The notes under the pieces: generated by a model
The model's input: the letters and a program-made list of their open reading frames with translations, nothing else
Told to the model about the DNA's origin: nothing
Database searches by the model: none
Made by a program: the position numbers and the translations under genes
Shown here: positions 43,350 to 53,391 of the stretch, in pieces
Numbering within the stretch: position 1 is the first letter of the stretch
Layout: every line of letters begins with the position of its first letter
Assembly: GCF_013359725.1 (NCBI RefSeq)
Contig: NZ_JABFMW010000019.1
Coordinates: forward strand, 30,121-84,927
Length of the DNA stretch: 54,807 nt
DNA from: Pseudarthrobacter sp. C4D7
Lineage (GTDB): Bacteria; Actinomycetota; Actinomycetes; Actinomycetales; Micrococcaceae
Reading direction: 5' to 3'

Positions 43350-44666
43350 ATGAAACTGCGCGCTGATCAGACCGGAGACCGTGGCCTTCCCATGCCGTTA
43401 TGGCTGCAGGGCGCCCTTGAAGCGGCGCAGGCAGCCATTATTTCGGCCCTGGTGGTGGTGGCGCCCATCGTGGCAGTCTGGGCCACCGCGGGTTTCCAGA
43501 ACGGCCAGTTCGAGGCCCTGGCCCGCCTGGCCGGCCAGTCGTGGCTCCTGGTCCACGGTGTGCCGCTGGAACTTGCCGGGACCGGACCCGGCACCGCCAC
43601 GCACGGCGGATCCGGCATCCTGAGCCTGATTCCCCTGGGCCTGACCCTTATTCCGTTCGGCCTGGCCTGGCGTGCGGGCCGGCGTCTGGCCCGCGCCTCC
43701 TACACAGACCAGCTGTGGCAGGCACTCCTCGGATCCTGGGGTGTCTACGCAGCATTCGGCATGGCCACAGGCTTTGTTTGCCGCAGTGCCGATGTTGGCA
43801 TCAACCTCTGGTACGCCATGCTGGTGCCCCTGGTCCCCTTCGGGCTGGGAATGGTCATCGGTGCGCGGCGGGAAGCCGAATCCTGGAGCCGCCTCATCGG
43901 CGTGGACGCCGTGGACTGGATCTCCCGTACCAGCCAGCACTCCCGCTGGGCCGGATCCTATTTCGCTTCGGTGGCCAAAGCGGGGTCTGTGGCCGTCCTA
44001 TCTGCCCTTACCCTGGCCGCGGTCCTGCTGGCCGTTGACCTGTTCATCCACTGGAACCTGGTGGTGTCTGTCTACGAGGCACTCGACGCCGGTCCCGTGG
44101 GCGGTGCCGCCCTCACCATCGCGCAACTGGGCTTCCTGCCCAACCTGGTGATGTTCGCCCTCGCCTGGGCGTCCGGCGCCGGCTTCGCCATGGGGGAAGG
44201 TTCCGTGGCCGGGGCACTGGGCACCGCCGTCGGGCCCCTTCCATCCGTGCCGGTCCTGGCCGCCATCCCGTCGGGCTCCCTGGACTACGGGTTCGTTGCC
44301 TTGGTTGTTCCGGTGCTGGCCGGCGTCATGGCGGGATGGTGGTTCCTCCGCGAGGGTGAAAACCACTTCGACGAGTGGCTCGCCATCAAGGTCCACACCC
44401 GGTGGTTCACGGCCGCGGTGTCCACGCTGGTGCTCGGAGTGCTCGTTGGCGCTGCTGCGGGGCTGCTGACCGTGGGCCTGGCATGGATCGCCAGGGGATC
44501 AGCCGGGCTGGGCCGCCTGACCGCCATTGGTCCGGACCCGCTCTGGACGGGCCTGTGGGTGGCTGCCGAGGTGGGCGTCGGCGTGGTTATCGGTTACGCT
44601 GCCGGGCCATGGCTGGAACGGGAGAAGTCCGGGACCGCGGAGTTCGATGCGGAGCTTGTCCACTGA
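43350..44666 (+). CDS. PerM/DUF6350-type integral membrane protein
   Basis: The start is uncertain; ATG 43350 is used (438 residues), without a clear ribosome site. About ten hydrophobic segments occur. LIPLGLTLIPFGLAWRAGRRLARASY and LPNLVMFALAWASGAGFAMGEGS are recognisable from actinobacterial PerM/DUF6350 proteins, which lie next to purN and have been linked to cell division in mycobacteria. The location directly upstream of purN fits this synteny. Confidence 0.8.
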   Translation: MKLRADQTGDRGLPMPLWLQGALEAAQAAIISALVVVAPIVAVWATAGFQNGQFEALARLAGQSWLLVHGVPLELAGTGPGTATHGGSGILSLIPLGLTLIPFGLAWRAGRRLARASYTDQLWQALLGSWGVYAAFGMATGFVCRSADVGINLWYAMLVPLVPFGLGMVIGARREAESWSRLIGVDAVDWISRTSQHSRWAGSYFASVAKAGSVAVLSALTLAAVLLAVDLFIHWNLVVSVYEALDAGPVGGAALTIAQLGFLPNLVMFALAWASGAGFAMGEGSVAGALGTAVGPLPSVPVLAAIPSGSLDYGFVALVVPVLAGVMAGWWFLREGENHFDEWLAIKVHTRWFTAAVSTLVLGVLVGAAAGLLTVGLAWIARGSAGLGRLTAIGPDPLWTGLWVAAEVGVGVVIGYAAGPWLEREKSGTAEFDAELVH

Positions 44667-44679
44667 TTCCGCCGGCGGG

Positions 44680-45111
44680 CTAACGGACCTTCGTGGGCAG
44701 CACGTCCTGGAATTGCGCCATGCAGGCGTGGGTGGCCCGGTCCGTCAGGGCCCGGCCCAGGCAGGCCTGGTACTCGCGGACCTGGTCAAACAGGATCATG
44801 GTGGTCACGATCAGCAGCACCATGACCGCTGCAACCACCATCCCTGAAATGGTGCCCAGGAGGACCAGTTTGGATTCCCTGAGCCGGATCGACCGGACCA
44901 GCAGCACAATCCCCAGGACCAGGCCCGCGGCGGTGAGCACCGCAGCCAGCCACAGGTAGGCGACGTCCAGCTGGTACACGAAGAACGCCCCCAGGACGGA
45001 GACCACGAACATCCGGAACAGGGTGTGGGTCTTGGCGAGGGAGGCTTTCGCCGCCTCACTGAGCGGGGATTTCGCCTGCTGCTGCCCGCTCCGGCCCGGT
45101 TCGCTGTTCAT
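44680..45111 (-). CDS. Small membrane protein of unknown function
   Basis: The start is ATG 45111 (GGAAAAC upstream); the frame is open further but only antisense to purN. The 143 residues contain three hydrophobic segments: FRMFVVSVLGAFFVYQLDVAY, then WLAAVLTAAGLVLGIVLLVRS, and LVLLGTISGMVVAAVMVLLI. A C-terminal segment with two cysteines (YQACLGRALTDRATHACMAQ) follows. It is divergent from purN and convergent with the PerM-like gene. No family is named. Confidence 0.75.
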   Translation of the reverse strand: MNSEPGRSGQQQAKSPLSEAAKASLAKTHTLFRMFVVSVLGAFFVYQLDVAYLWLAAVLTAAGLVLGIVLLVRSIRLRESKLVLLGTISGMVVAAVMVLLIVTTMILFDQVREYQACLGRALTDRATHACMAQFQDVLPTKVR

Positions 45112-45138
45112 GTTTTCCAGCGTACGCGAGCCTGCACT

Positions 45139-45144
45139 TAAGCT
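45139..45144 (+). promoter_or_regulatory. Candidate -10 of purN (leaderless)
   Basis: TAAGCT lies six bases before the purN ATG at 45151 and no ribosome site is visible. This fits a leaderless transcript, common in actinobacteria. Confidence 0.4.
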
Positions 45145-45150
45145 GGACCA

Positions 45151-45732
45151 ATGCGTATCGTCGTCCTCGTCTCCGGAACCGGGTCCAATCTTCAAGCAGT
45201 CATTGACGCCGTCAAGGCGGGGGAGCTTGGCGTGGACATCGCGGCGGTGGGCGCAGACCGCGAAGGAACCTACGGCGTCGAACGTTCCGCTGCAGCCGGC
45301 ATCCCCACCTTCGTGGTGGACTTCAAGGCTTACCAGGACCGCGCGGACTGGAACCAGGCGCTGACCGAGGCTGTGGCTGCTTACCAGCCCGACGTGGTGG
45401 TTTCCTCCGGGTTCATGCGGATCGTCAGCCCCGGCTTCATCGACGCGTTCGGCGGCAGGTACCTCAACACGCACCCGGCACTGCTCCCCGCCTTTCCGGG
45501 CGCCCACGGCGTGCGCGATGCCATGGCATACGGCGTCAAAGTCACCGGCTGCACCGTCCACTGGGCCGACGCCGGGGTGGACACCGGCCCCATCATTGCC
45601 CAGGAAGCCGTGGCCATCGAGGACTCCGACACCGAGGAAACCCTGCACGAACGCATCAAGGTGGTGGAGCGCAAACTGCTCGTCTCCACCCTGGCGGCCC
45701 TCGCCGCCGACCCGGCGTACTCCGCCGCCTAG
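45151..45732 (+). CDS. purN: Phosphoribosylglycinamide formyltransferase
   Basis: The protein has 193 residues. The N-terminal VVLVSGTGSNLQAVIDA binds the ribose phosphate. The catalytic Asn-His-Asp set is visible as NTHPALLPAFPG and HWADAGVDTGPIIAQ. It transfers a formyl group from 10-formyltetrahydrofolate to GAR in purine synthesis. purH lies 1.5 kb further on the same strand but is separated by an MFS gene on the other strand, so the usual purN-purH pair is interrupted. Confidence 0.96.
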   Translation: MRIVVLVSGTGSNLQAVIDAVKAGELGVDIAAVGADREGTYGVERSAAAGIPTFVVDFKAYQDRADWNQALTEAVAAYQPDVVVSSGFMRIVSPGFIDAFGGRYLNTHPALLPAFPGAHGVRDAMAYGVKVTGCTVHWADAGVDTGPIIAQEAVAIEDSDTEETLHERIKVVERKLLVSTLAALAADPAYSAA

Positions 45733-45737
45733 CGCGG

Positions 45738-47090
45738 TTACTGCAGGCGGGCCTGGCGCGTTTCGGGGGAGAAGAACGCCATCCACAGCACCGAGGCCAG
45801 CACCAGCGCGCCGGCCAGGGCGAAGGACGTGGCCAGCCCGAGTTCAGGCCAGAAGTAGCTGGCGAACACCAGCGGCCCGAACCCCGCTCCGAGCCGCGAG
45901 AACGTGGACGCCCAGCCGAATCCGGTGCCGCGCAGTTCGGTGGGGTACAGCTCGGACACATAGGCGTAGAGCACCGGGATGGCCACCTGCACCACGAACC
46001 CGAACACCAGCAGCCAGAACACCGCGGCCGTGGGGATGTCCACCACGAATGCCACGATCACCAGGGTCAGCGCCGACAGCGGCCCGGTGATGGCGAGGAT
46101 CCATTTGCGGCCGACCCGTTCCACCAGGAGCGCTGCCACCACCACGCCGAGGAAGCCGACGGCGGCCATGGACGCCGTGGTGACGAAGGCCTTGTACTCG
46201 GCGAAGCCGGCGCCGATGAGGATCCTGGGCATCCACGTCAGGGACAGGTAGTACACCAGCAGGATGCTAAAGAACAGGGACCAGGCGGCAGCTGTAATTT
46301 TCCAGTTGAACTGCCACACCGAGCGCAGCTGCGTCCAGGCGCTGCCGGCGGAAAGCCGCTGGACGTCCCGGGCATCGGGAAGGCTGTACGCGCGTGGTTC
46401 CGCCCCCGTGGCTTTGACCAGGCCGTCAATGATTTTGGCGGCTTCATCCCTTCGGCCCTTCCGGATCAGGAACAGCGGGGACTCCGGCACGCTCCGCCGG
46501 ATCCAGAAGACCAGCAGGGCAGGAAGCACCATCACCAGCATGGTCAGGCGCCAGTCCCCATAAAGTGCCACCAGGCCGGCCGAGACGAATCCTGCAAGGG
46601 CTGCGCCGACGGGCCACCAGCCGTCCATGGCGGTGAGTACTTTGCCGCGTTGCTTGCGGGGGGTGAACTCGCCCACCAGGGCGTAATCCACGGGAATGCA
46701 GCCGCCCAGGCCAAAGCCGGCCATGAACCTGAAGACGCAGAACCAGATGAAATCGGGCGCGAACGCGCCCAGGACGGTGAAGATGGAGAACAGGAGCAAA
46801 GTGGCAGTAAACGCCTTCTTCCGGCCCACGGTGTCCGCGATGGTGCCCCAGATGAAGGCACCCAGGGCCATGCCGACCAGGTTCGCCGTGCCTACCCACG
46901 CCGCCTCTCCGGCGGACAGCGACCAGTGCTTGGACAGCAACGGAATCAGAATGCCGTTCAGGGTCACGTCCCAGGCATCGAACATGAAACCCAGGCCCCC
47001 GATCAGGAAGATTTTGCCCTGGACTTTCCATCGCCAGGGCAGTTCCTGGACCACCTGTTCGCCGCTGGGCACAGTGGTGTAAGTGTTCAT
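45738..47090 (-). CDS. MFS transporter, sugar/metabolite porter type
   Basis: The protein has 450 residues with 12 predicted helices; AGGAGGCGGCA precedes the ATG. The loop 2-3 motif is GTIADTVGRKKAF, the equivalent second-half motif is LLVERVGRKW, and PESPLFLIRKGRRDEA and YVSELYPTELRGTGFGW are sugar-porter-like. It probably imports a sugar, aromatic acid or other metabolite with protons. It lies between purN and purH on the opposite strand, with its stop six bases after the purN stop. It looks like a later insertion into the purine cluster. Confidence 0.9.
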   Translation of the reverse strand: MNTYTTVPSGEQVVQELPWRWKVQGKIFLIGGLGFMFDAWDVTLNGILIPLLSKHWSLSAGEAAWVGTANLVGMALGAFIWGTIADTVGRKKAFTATLLLFSIFTVLGAFAPDFIWFCVFRFMAGFGLGGCIPVDYALVGEFTPRKQRGKVLTAMDGWWPVGAALAGFVSAGLVALYGDWRLTMLVMVLPALLVFWIRRSVPESPLFLIRKGRRDEAAKIIDGLVKATGAEPRAYSLPDARDVQRLSAGSAWTQLRSVWQFNWKITAAAWSLFFSILLVYYLSLTWMPRILIGAGFAEYKAFVTTASMAAVGFLGVVVAALLVERVGRKWILAITGPLSALTLVIVAFVVDIPTAAVFWLLVFGFVVQVAIPVLYAYVSELYPTELRGTGFGWASTFSRLGAGFGPLVFASYFWPELGLATSFALAGALVLASVLWMAFFSPETRQARLQ

Positions 47091-47171
47091 TGCCGCCTCC
47101 TGGTCAAACTTTAGCCCGGCCCGCCGCGTTCACACTCCGGCAGACACACGGGGCAACTGCGCCCGTCACGA

Positions 47172-47177
47172 TAAACT
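47172..47177 (+). promoter_or_regulatory. Candidate -10 of purH
   Basis: TAAACT lies about 55 bases before the purH GTG. The short leader contains CGCGG-CCTGGTT-CCGCG (47196-47212) and then GGAGACATTT before the GTG. With the MFS gene in between, purH needs its own promoter. Confidence 0.35.
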
Positions 47178-47231
47178 GGCCCTATCCCCACCAACCGCGG
47201 CCTGGTTCCGCGAGATAAGACGGAGACATTT

Positions 47232-48917
47232 GTGAGCTTCACGCAGCATGAGCGCCTATCCATTGACCGTGTACCCATCCGCCGGGCGCTGATCTCGGTT
47301 TACGACAAAACCGGTCTGGAGGAGCTCGCCCAGGGCCTGCATGCAGCGGGCGTAAAGCTCGTCTCCACCGGGTCCACGGCCAAGAAGATCGCCGCCGCAG
47401 GCATTCCCGTGCAGGAGGTCGAGGAAGTCACCGGTTCGCCGGAGATGCTGGACGGCCGCGTCAAGACACTGCACCCGCGGGTGCACGGCGGGATCCTGGC
47501 GGACCGCCGCGTCCCGGCCCACATGGAAACCCTTGCCAGCATGGACATCGAAGCCTTTGACCTGGTGGTAGTGAACCTCTACCCGTTCGTGGAGACCGTC
47601 AAGTCCGGTGCCGCGCAGGACGACGTTGTGGAGCAGATCGACATCGGAGGCCCCGCCATGGTGCGGTCGGCCGCGAAGAACCACGCCGCCGTCGCCATTG
47701 TGGTGGATCCGTCCTTCTACGGCCAGGTGGTGGAAGCTGCCGCCGCCGGTGGCTTCGACCTGAAGACCCGCCGCCGCCTCGCCGCCAAGGCGTTCGCCCA
47801 CACGGCAGCCTACGACAACGCCGTGGCCACCTGGACGGCAAGCCAGTTCCTGGACGAGGACGGCGACGGCGTCATCGACTGGCCCGCCTACGCCGGCCTG
47901 TCGCTGGAGCGCTCCGAGGTCCTGCGCTACGGCGAGAACCCGCACCAGCAGGCTGCCCTGTATGTGGATAAGGCTGCGCCGGTGGGCATCGCCCAGGCGG
48001 ACCAGCTGCACGGCAAGGCCATGAGCTACAACAACTTCGTTGACGCCGACGCTGCCCTGCGCGCCGCCTACGACTTTGCCGAGCCCGCCGTCGCCATCAT
48101 CAAGCACGCCAATCCGTGCGGCGTGGCCGTGGGATCCGCCGGTGCCGCGGACCCCATCGCCGACGCCCACGCCAAGGCCCATGCCTGCGATCCGGTCTCC
48201 GCGTTCGGTGGCGTGATCGCCGCGAACCGCACCGTGACCGCCGGCATGGCCAACACCGTCAAGGACATCTTCACGGAGGTGGTCATCGCTCCGGGATTCG
48301 AGCCGGAGGCCGTGGAAATCCTCTCCAAGAAGAAGAACATCCGCCTGCTGGCCCTGCCCGAGGGCTACGGCCGCTACCCCACGGAGTTCCGCCAGGTCTC
48401 CGGCGGCATGCTGGTGCAGGTCAGCGACAAGGTGGACGCCGACGGCGACAACCCCGCCAACTGGACCCTCGCCGCCGGTGAAGCCGCGGACGAAAAGACC
48501 CTCGCGGACCTCGCCTTCGCCTGGACCGCCTGCCGGGCCGCGAAGTCCAACGCCATCCTCCTGGCGGAGAACGGCGCCGCTGTGGGCATCGGCATGGGCC
48601 AGGTCAACCGCCTTGATTCGTGCCGCCTGGCAGTGGAGCGGGCCAACACGCTGGGCGTCACGGTGGAGTCCGACGTCGAGGGTGCCGGCGGTGCCTCCAA
48701 CGCGGACGCGAGCGGCGCACCTGAGCGCGCCCGCGGTGCCGTTGCTGCCTCGGACGCGTTCTTCCCGTTCGCCGACGGCCTGCAGATCCTGGTTGACGCC
48801 GGCGTCCGCGCCGTGGTGCAGCCGGGCGGTTCTGTCCGGGATGAGGAAGTCATTGCCGCGGCCAACGCTGCCGGCATCACGATGTACTTCACGGGAGCCC
48901 GCCACTTCTTCCACTGA
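47232..48917 (+). CDS. purH: Bifunctional AICAR formyltransferase/IMP cyclohydrolase
   Basis: The GTG start at 47232 (GGAGACATTT) gives 561 residues. The N-terminal MGS/IMP cyclohydrolase domain covers about 15-150 ([26 protein letters not shown], with [12 protein letters not shown] and [14 protein letters not shown]). The AICAR transformylase domain follows ([30 protein letters not shown]). The last steps of IMP synthesis are thus present. Residues about 480-500 hold a Gly/Ala/Ser-rich insertion ([20 protein letters not shown]) before FFPFADGL. The stop is followed by a strong terminator at 49058. Confidence 0.96.
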   Translation: MSFTQHERLSIDRVPIRRALISVYDKTGLEELAQGLHAAGVKLVSTGSTAKKIAAAGIPVQEVEEVTGSPEMLDGRVKTLHPRVHGGILADRRVPAHMETLASMDIEAFDLVVVNLYPFVETVKSGAAQDDVVEQIDIGGPAMVRSAAKNHAAVAIVVDPSFYGQVVEAAAAGGFDLKTRRRLAAKAFAHTAAYDNAVATWTASQFLDEDGDGVIDWPAYAGLSLERSEVLRYGENPHQQAALYVDKAAPVGIAQADQLHGKAMSYNNFVDADAALRAAYDFAEPAVAIIKHANPCGVAVGSAGAADPIADAHAKAHACDPVSAFGGVIAANRTVTAGMANTVKDIFTEVVIAPGFEPEAVEILSKKKNIRLLALPEGYGRYPTEFRQVSGGMLVQVSDKVDADGDNPANWTLAAGEAADEKTLADLAFAWTACRAAKSNAILLAENGAAVGIGMGQVNRLDSCRLAVERANTLGVTVESDVEGAGGASNADASGAPERARGAVAASDAFFPFADGLQILVDAGVRAVVQPGGSVRDEEVIAAANAAGITMYFTGARHFFH

Positions 48918-48995
48918 TCCCACCGCATCGACTGCTCCCCACCGGTTCCCTACCCTCGCAGGCTCGGCCAGGGAACCCTACCGGTGTGGGCCCAC

Positions 48996-49031
48996 GCATT
49001 TGTCGTTTTCACGCGTAGTAACGACAAATGC
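48996..49031. repeat. 12-bp-arm palindrome GCATTTGTCGTT...AACGACAAATGC
   Basis: GCATTTGTCGTT (48996-49007) and AACGACAAATGC (49020-49031) are perfect complements around a 12-base loop. It lies between the purH stop and its terminator-like hairpin. Its AT-rich arms stand out from the local GC-rich sequence. It may be a copy of a dispersed palindromic repeat or a protein-binding site. Confidence 0.6.
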
Positions 49032-49057
49032 GGAGCAATCGATGGTGGCTTTAACAG

Positions 49058-49099
49058 ACGACGGCGCCCGCCCCCTGCGAAGGGGACGGGCGCCGTCGT
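49058..49099 (+). terminator. Terminator between purH and the convergent protease locus
   Basis: ACGACGGCGCCCG (49058-49070) pairs with CGGGCGCCGTCGT (49087-49099), with CCCC/GGGG inside. It is followed by TGTTGTTT on the plus strand. It could serve both convergent transcripts. Confidence 0.85.
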
Positions 49100-49111
49100 T
49101 GTTGTTTCGGT

Positions 49112-49255
49112 CTAGTCCTGGCCGTCCTGGCCTGGACCGGGCTCCGGAAGCTGAATCTCCCGGGGTTTCGCCGCAGCCATCCGTTCATCGGTCCAGTACG
49201 CGAGGACTTCCTCGCGGGACTGGGCCAGATCAACGTGGCTGACCGGATCCCCGTC
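49112..49255 (-). pseudogene. Relic of a trypsin-like protease propeptide behind the intact protease
   Basis: The minus frame has no start codon at its head and reads, in part, SREEVLAYWTDERMAAAKPR, then ends in an acidic Gly/Pro tail and TAG. YWTDERMAAAKP matches YWTPERMQSALP at residues 56-67 of the intact protease just upstream. It may be the remaining N-terminal piece of a second, duplicated protease gene. An alternative is a small real gene with a non-standard start. Confidence 0.45.
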
Positions 49256-49268
49256 CGGGTGTGGTTCC

Positions 49269-50237
49269 CTAGGAGGCCGCTGCATCGGCGTAGGTGGCCT
49301 CGATGACGGAACCCCAGTACGGGCCGTACATCACGGGGTTGCGGTTGTAGCCGTAACTGTTGATGGAGTTCTGGGCCCGGTTCGATCCAATGCCCATGAA
49401 CCAGGGGCCGCCCGAGGAGCCGCCCGTCATGTCGCAGGGGATTCCCTGGGTGCCGAACTGCGGGTTGTTGGCATCATCGGTGGCAGTGCCGGTGCAGCTT
49501 TTGAGCGTCTCGCCGTTGAACGGTGACGCGGCCGGGTAGCCGTACGACGTGTAGGTCAAGCCCCGCGGCTGGTTGAAGGCCACGTCCGACCCGCCCACGA
49601 CGTCGGTCAGCAGGCGGCCCTTGGCATCGGGAGCGACGACGGCGAACCCGGTGTCGTAGGTCATGTCGCCCTTGGACACCCACTGGGTGGGCGCGTACAG
49701 GGCGTCGGCGGCCCACTTGCCGTAGGGAGCGTTGCCGTTCTCGTAGGCGGGGATGAAGACGAAGTTGGTGGCGTAGGCGCCGGGACCTTCGTTCACGCAG
49801 TGCCCGGCCGTGGCCACGGTGCTGCTGTTGTCCGAGGTGACCGCGTTGCCCGAGCACACGTAGTTGGCGCCGCCCATGGTGAAGAAGACCTTGCCGATAT
49901 GCGCGACGGGTTTCTCGCTCTGGGCGATGGTGGGTTTGCCTTTGGTGCCCTTGGTGGACGAGGGCTTGCCCTTGGCCGCCAGGAGGGCGCTGGAGCGGTT
50001 GCCGCGTTCCAGGGCCTTGCCGGCCAAGGTGTCTCCAGGCAGGGCGCTTTGCATCCGCTCGGGGGTCCAGTAGTCTGCTGCGCCGCCGGCATTGAGCGTG
50101 ATGCTGGCGACCGAGGGGTTCGCCTTTCCGTCTGACGGTGCGGGGGTGGCTGAGGCTCCGCCGGCCGAGGTAAGAGCCAGCACGGCGGCCGCCGAGAGGG
50201 TGAGGAGGCCGGAAGCCAGAGACCTGGTGCGTGTCAT
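49269..50237 (-). CDS. Secreted trypsin-like serine protease
   Basis: The start is ATG 50237 (CAGGACAACA upstream); the longer open frame upstream has no site. The 322 residues comprise a signal peptide to about residue 31 (ASGLLTLSAAAVLALTSAGG), a propeptide containing YWTPERM (56-62), and a basic Lys/Ser/Thr/Gly-rich segment (GKPSSTKGTKGKP). The protease domain has the catalytic triad His146 (TAGHC), Asp195 (YDTGFAV) and Ser275 (GGSSGGPW). It is predicted to be an extracellular endopeptidase of the chymotrypsin fold (S1B-like). It lies downstream of a 341-bp gap shared with icd. Confidence 0.92.
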   Translation of the reverse strand: MTRTRSLASGLLTLSAAAVLALTSAGGASATPAPSDGKANPSVASITLNAGGAADYWTPERMQSALPGDTLAGKALERGNRSSALLAAKGKPSSTKGTKGKPTIAQSEKPVAHIGKVFFTMGGANYVCSGNAVTSDNSSTVATAGHCVNEGPGAYATNFVFIPAYENGNAPYGKWAADALYAPTQWVSKGDMTYDTGFAVVAPDAKGRLLTDVVGGSDVAFNQPRGLTYTSYGYPAASPFNGETLKSCTGTATDDANNPQFGTQGIPCDMTGGSSGGPWFMGIGSNRAQNSINSYGYNRNPVMYGPYWGSVIEATYADAAAS

Positions 50238-50578
50238 TGTTGTCCTGTCTGAACGGGGTTGGGCCCTGGATCGGGAGTGACCTTGCGAATTTATCGCCAC
50301 CCGCCACGTTTGTACACAGTAGTGAGATATCAGATACCCACCCAAGGGCCTTTCCCCCTGCGCGGGCCGCCGGCCGGGGTGACCACAGTGGCGACGCCGG
50401 GCCCCGGCACCCGCCCGCCGCCCGCCGTCGGCTGTTCTCCATCGCTGTAATCCTGCCCGCCGCCGGGGTAACTCTGGGACCCCGGTACGGCTCAAACCCT
50501 TGTCCTCGGGTAAGTTGTACATGGTGAAATAGACCGAATTTTTCACAACCAAGCCGACCCACAGGGAGACGCCCGCGC
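50238..50578. promoter_or_regulatory. Divergent promoter region of protease and icd, with GTGAAA-N11-TTTCAC palindrome
   Basis: No gene is seen in this 341-bp stretch. Near icd, GTGAAA (50524-50529) and TTTCAC (50541-50546) form an inverted repeat 33 bases before the icd ATG. It may be an operator or a leader hairpin. Near the protease, an AT-rich patch (ACAGTAGTGAGATATCAGAT, about 50315-50334) could hold its promoter. Confidence 0.4.
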
Positions 50579-52798
<2,220 letters not shown>

Positions 52799-52817
52799 GA
52801 CCAGCTGGCAGGGCAGT

Positions 52818-52859
52818 AAAGAAGCGGTGCCCCGGTTTCCACCGGGGCACCGCTTCTTT
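52818..52859 (+). terminator. Intrinsic terminator of icd
   Basis: AAAGAAGCGGTGCCCCGGT (52818-52836) pairs perfectly with 52841-52859 around a TTCC loop, followed by T. The 19-bp stem is AT at the base and GC in the middle. Confidence 0.92.
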
Positions 52860-52890
52860 TGTTGTGCCGCCCCGCCAGGTGCGGTGCTGC

Positions 52891-53391
52891 TCAGTTCTTG
52901 CCCTTGCCCTTGTCGCCCTTGTTCTTGCCGGCGTCCGCACCGTTGCCGGTGGCGTCGCCCTGCGCCGGTGCCGGGCCGGGGGCTGCCTGCGAAGCGGGTG
53001 CCGGTGAAGGTTCCTCTGCTGCCTGGGCGGCGGCACGGGCATCTTCGGCTGCCTTCGCGGCCGCCGCCTGCGCAGCCACCGCGTCATTGAGGTCCGCGCG
53101 GACAGCGGTAGCCACCGTAATGATGCTGCGCCGGCGCTCTTCGGATACCTGGCCCTTCGCCTGCGCCGCCGAAAGGTCCGCCTCCAAACCTTCCAGCGCC
53201 TTGAGCGCGGCCGCCGGATCGTTCCGGGAGGATGCCTGGCTCACGTCAAGCACCCGGGCCTGGAGCTGGGTTGCGGCCTCGCGCTGCAGTCCGCTGCCCG
53301 GCGCCGCGCAGGCGTTGAGGACCGTTGCCGCCAGCAGTGCCGCCGCGCAGGCCAGCAGCAGCCGGCCCGGGGCGCCCTGCCCCAGGGTCAC
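52891..53391 (-). CDS. Lipoprotein overlapping the Ser/Thr kinase gene
   Basis: The GTG at 53391 overlaps the kinase stop as GTGA, so translation is coupled. The 166 residues begin with a type II signal peptide (LLLACAAALLAATVLNAC); the lipid cysteine is about residue 28. The core is helical and Ala/Gln-rich (DPAAALKALEGLEADLSAAQ) and the tail is a Pro/Ala then Lys/Gly-rich segment ending GKNKGDKGKGKN. It probably sits on the outer membrane face with a basic tail that could bind peptidoglycan or teichoic acid. No family is recognised. Confidence 0.78.
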   Translation of the reverse strand: MTLGQGAPGRLLLACAAALLAATVLNACAAPGSGLQREAATQLQARVLDVSQASSRNDPAAALKALEGLEADLSAAQAKGQVSEERRRSIITVATAVRADLNDAVAAQAAAAKAAEDARAAAQAAEEPSPAPASQAAPGPAPAQGDATGNGADAGKNKGDKGKGKN

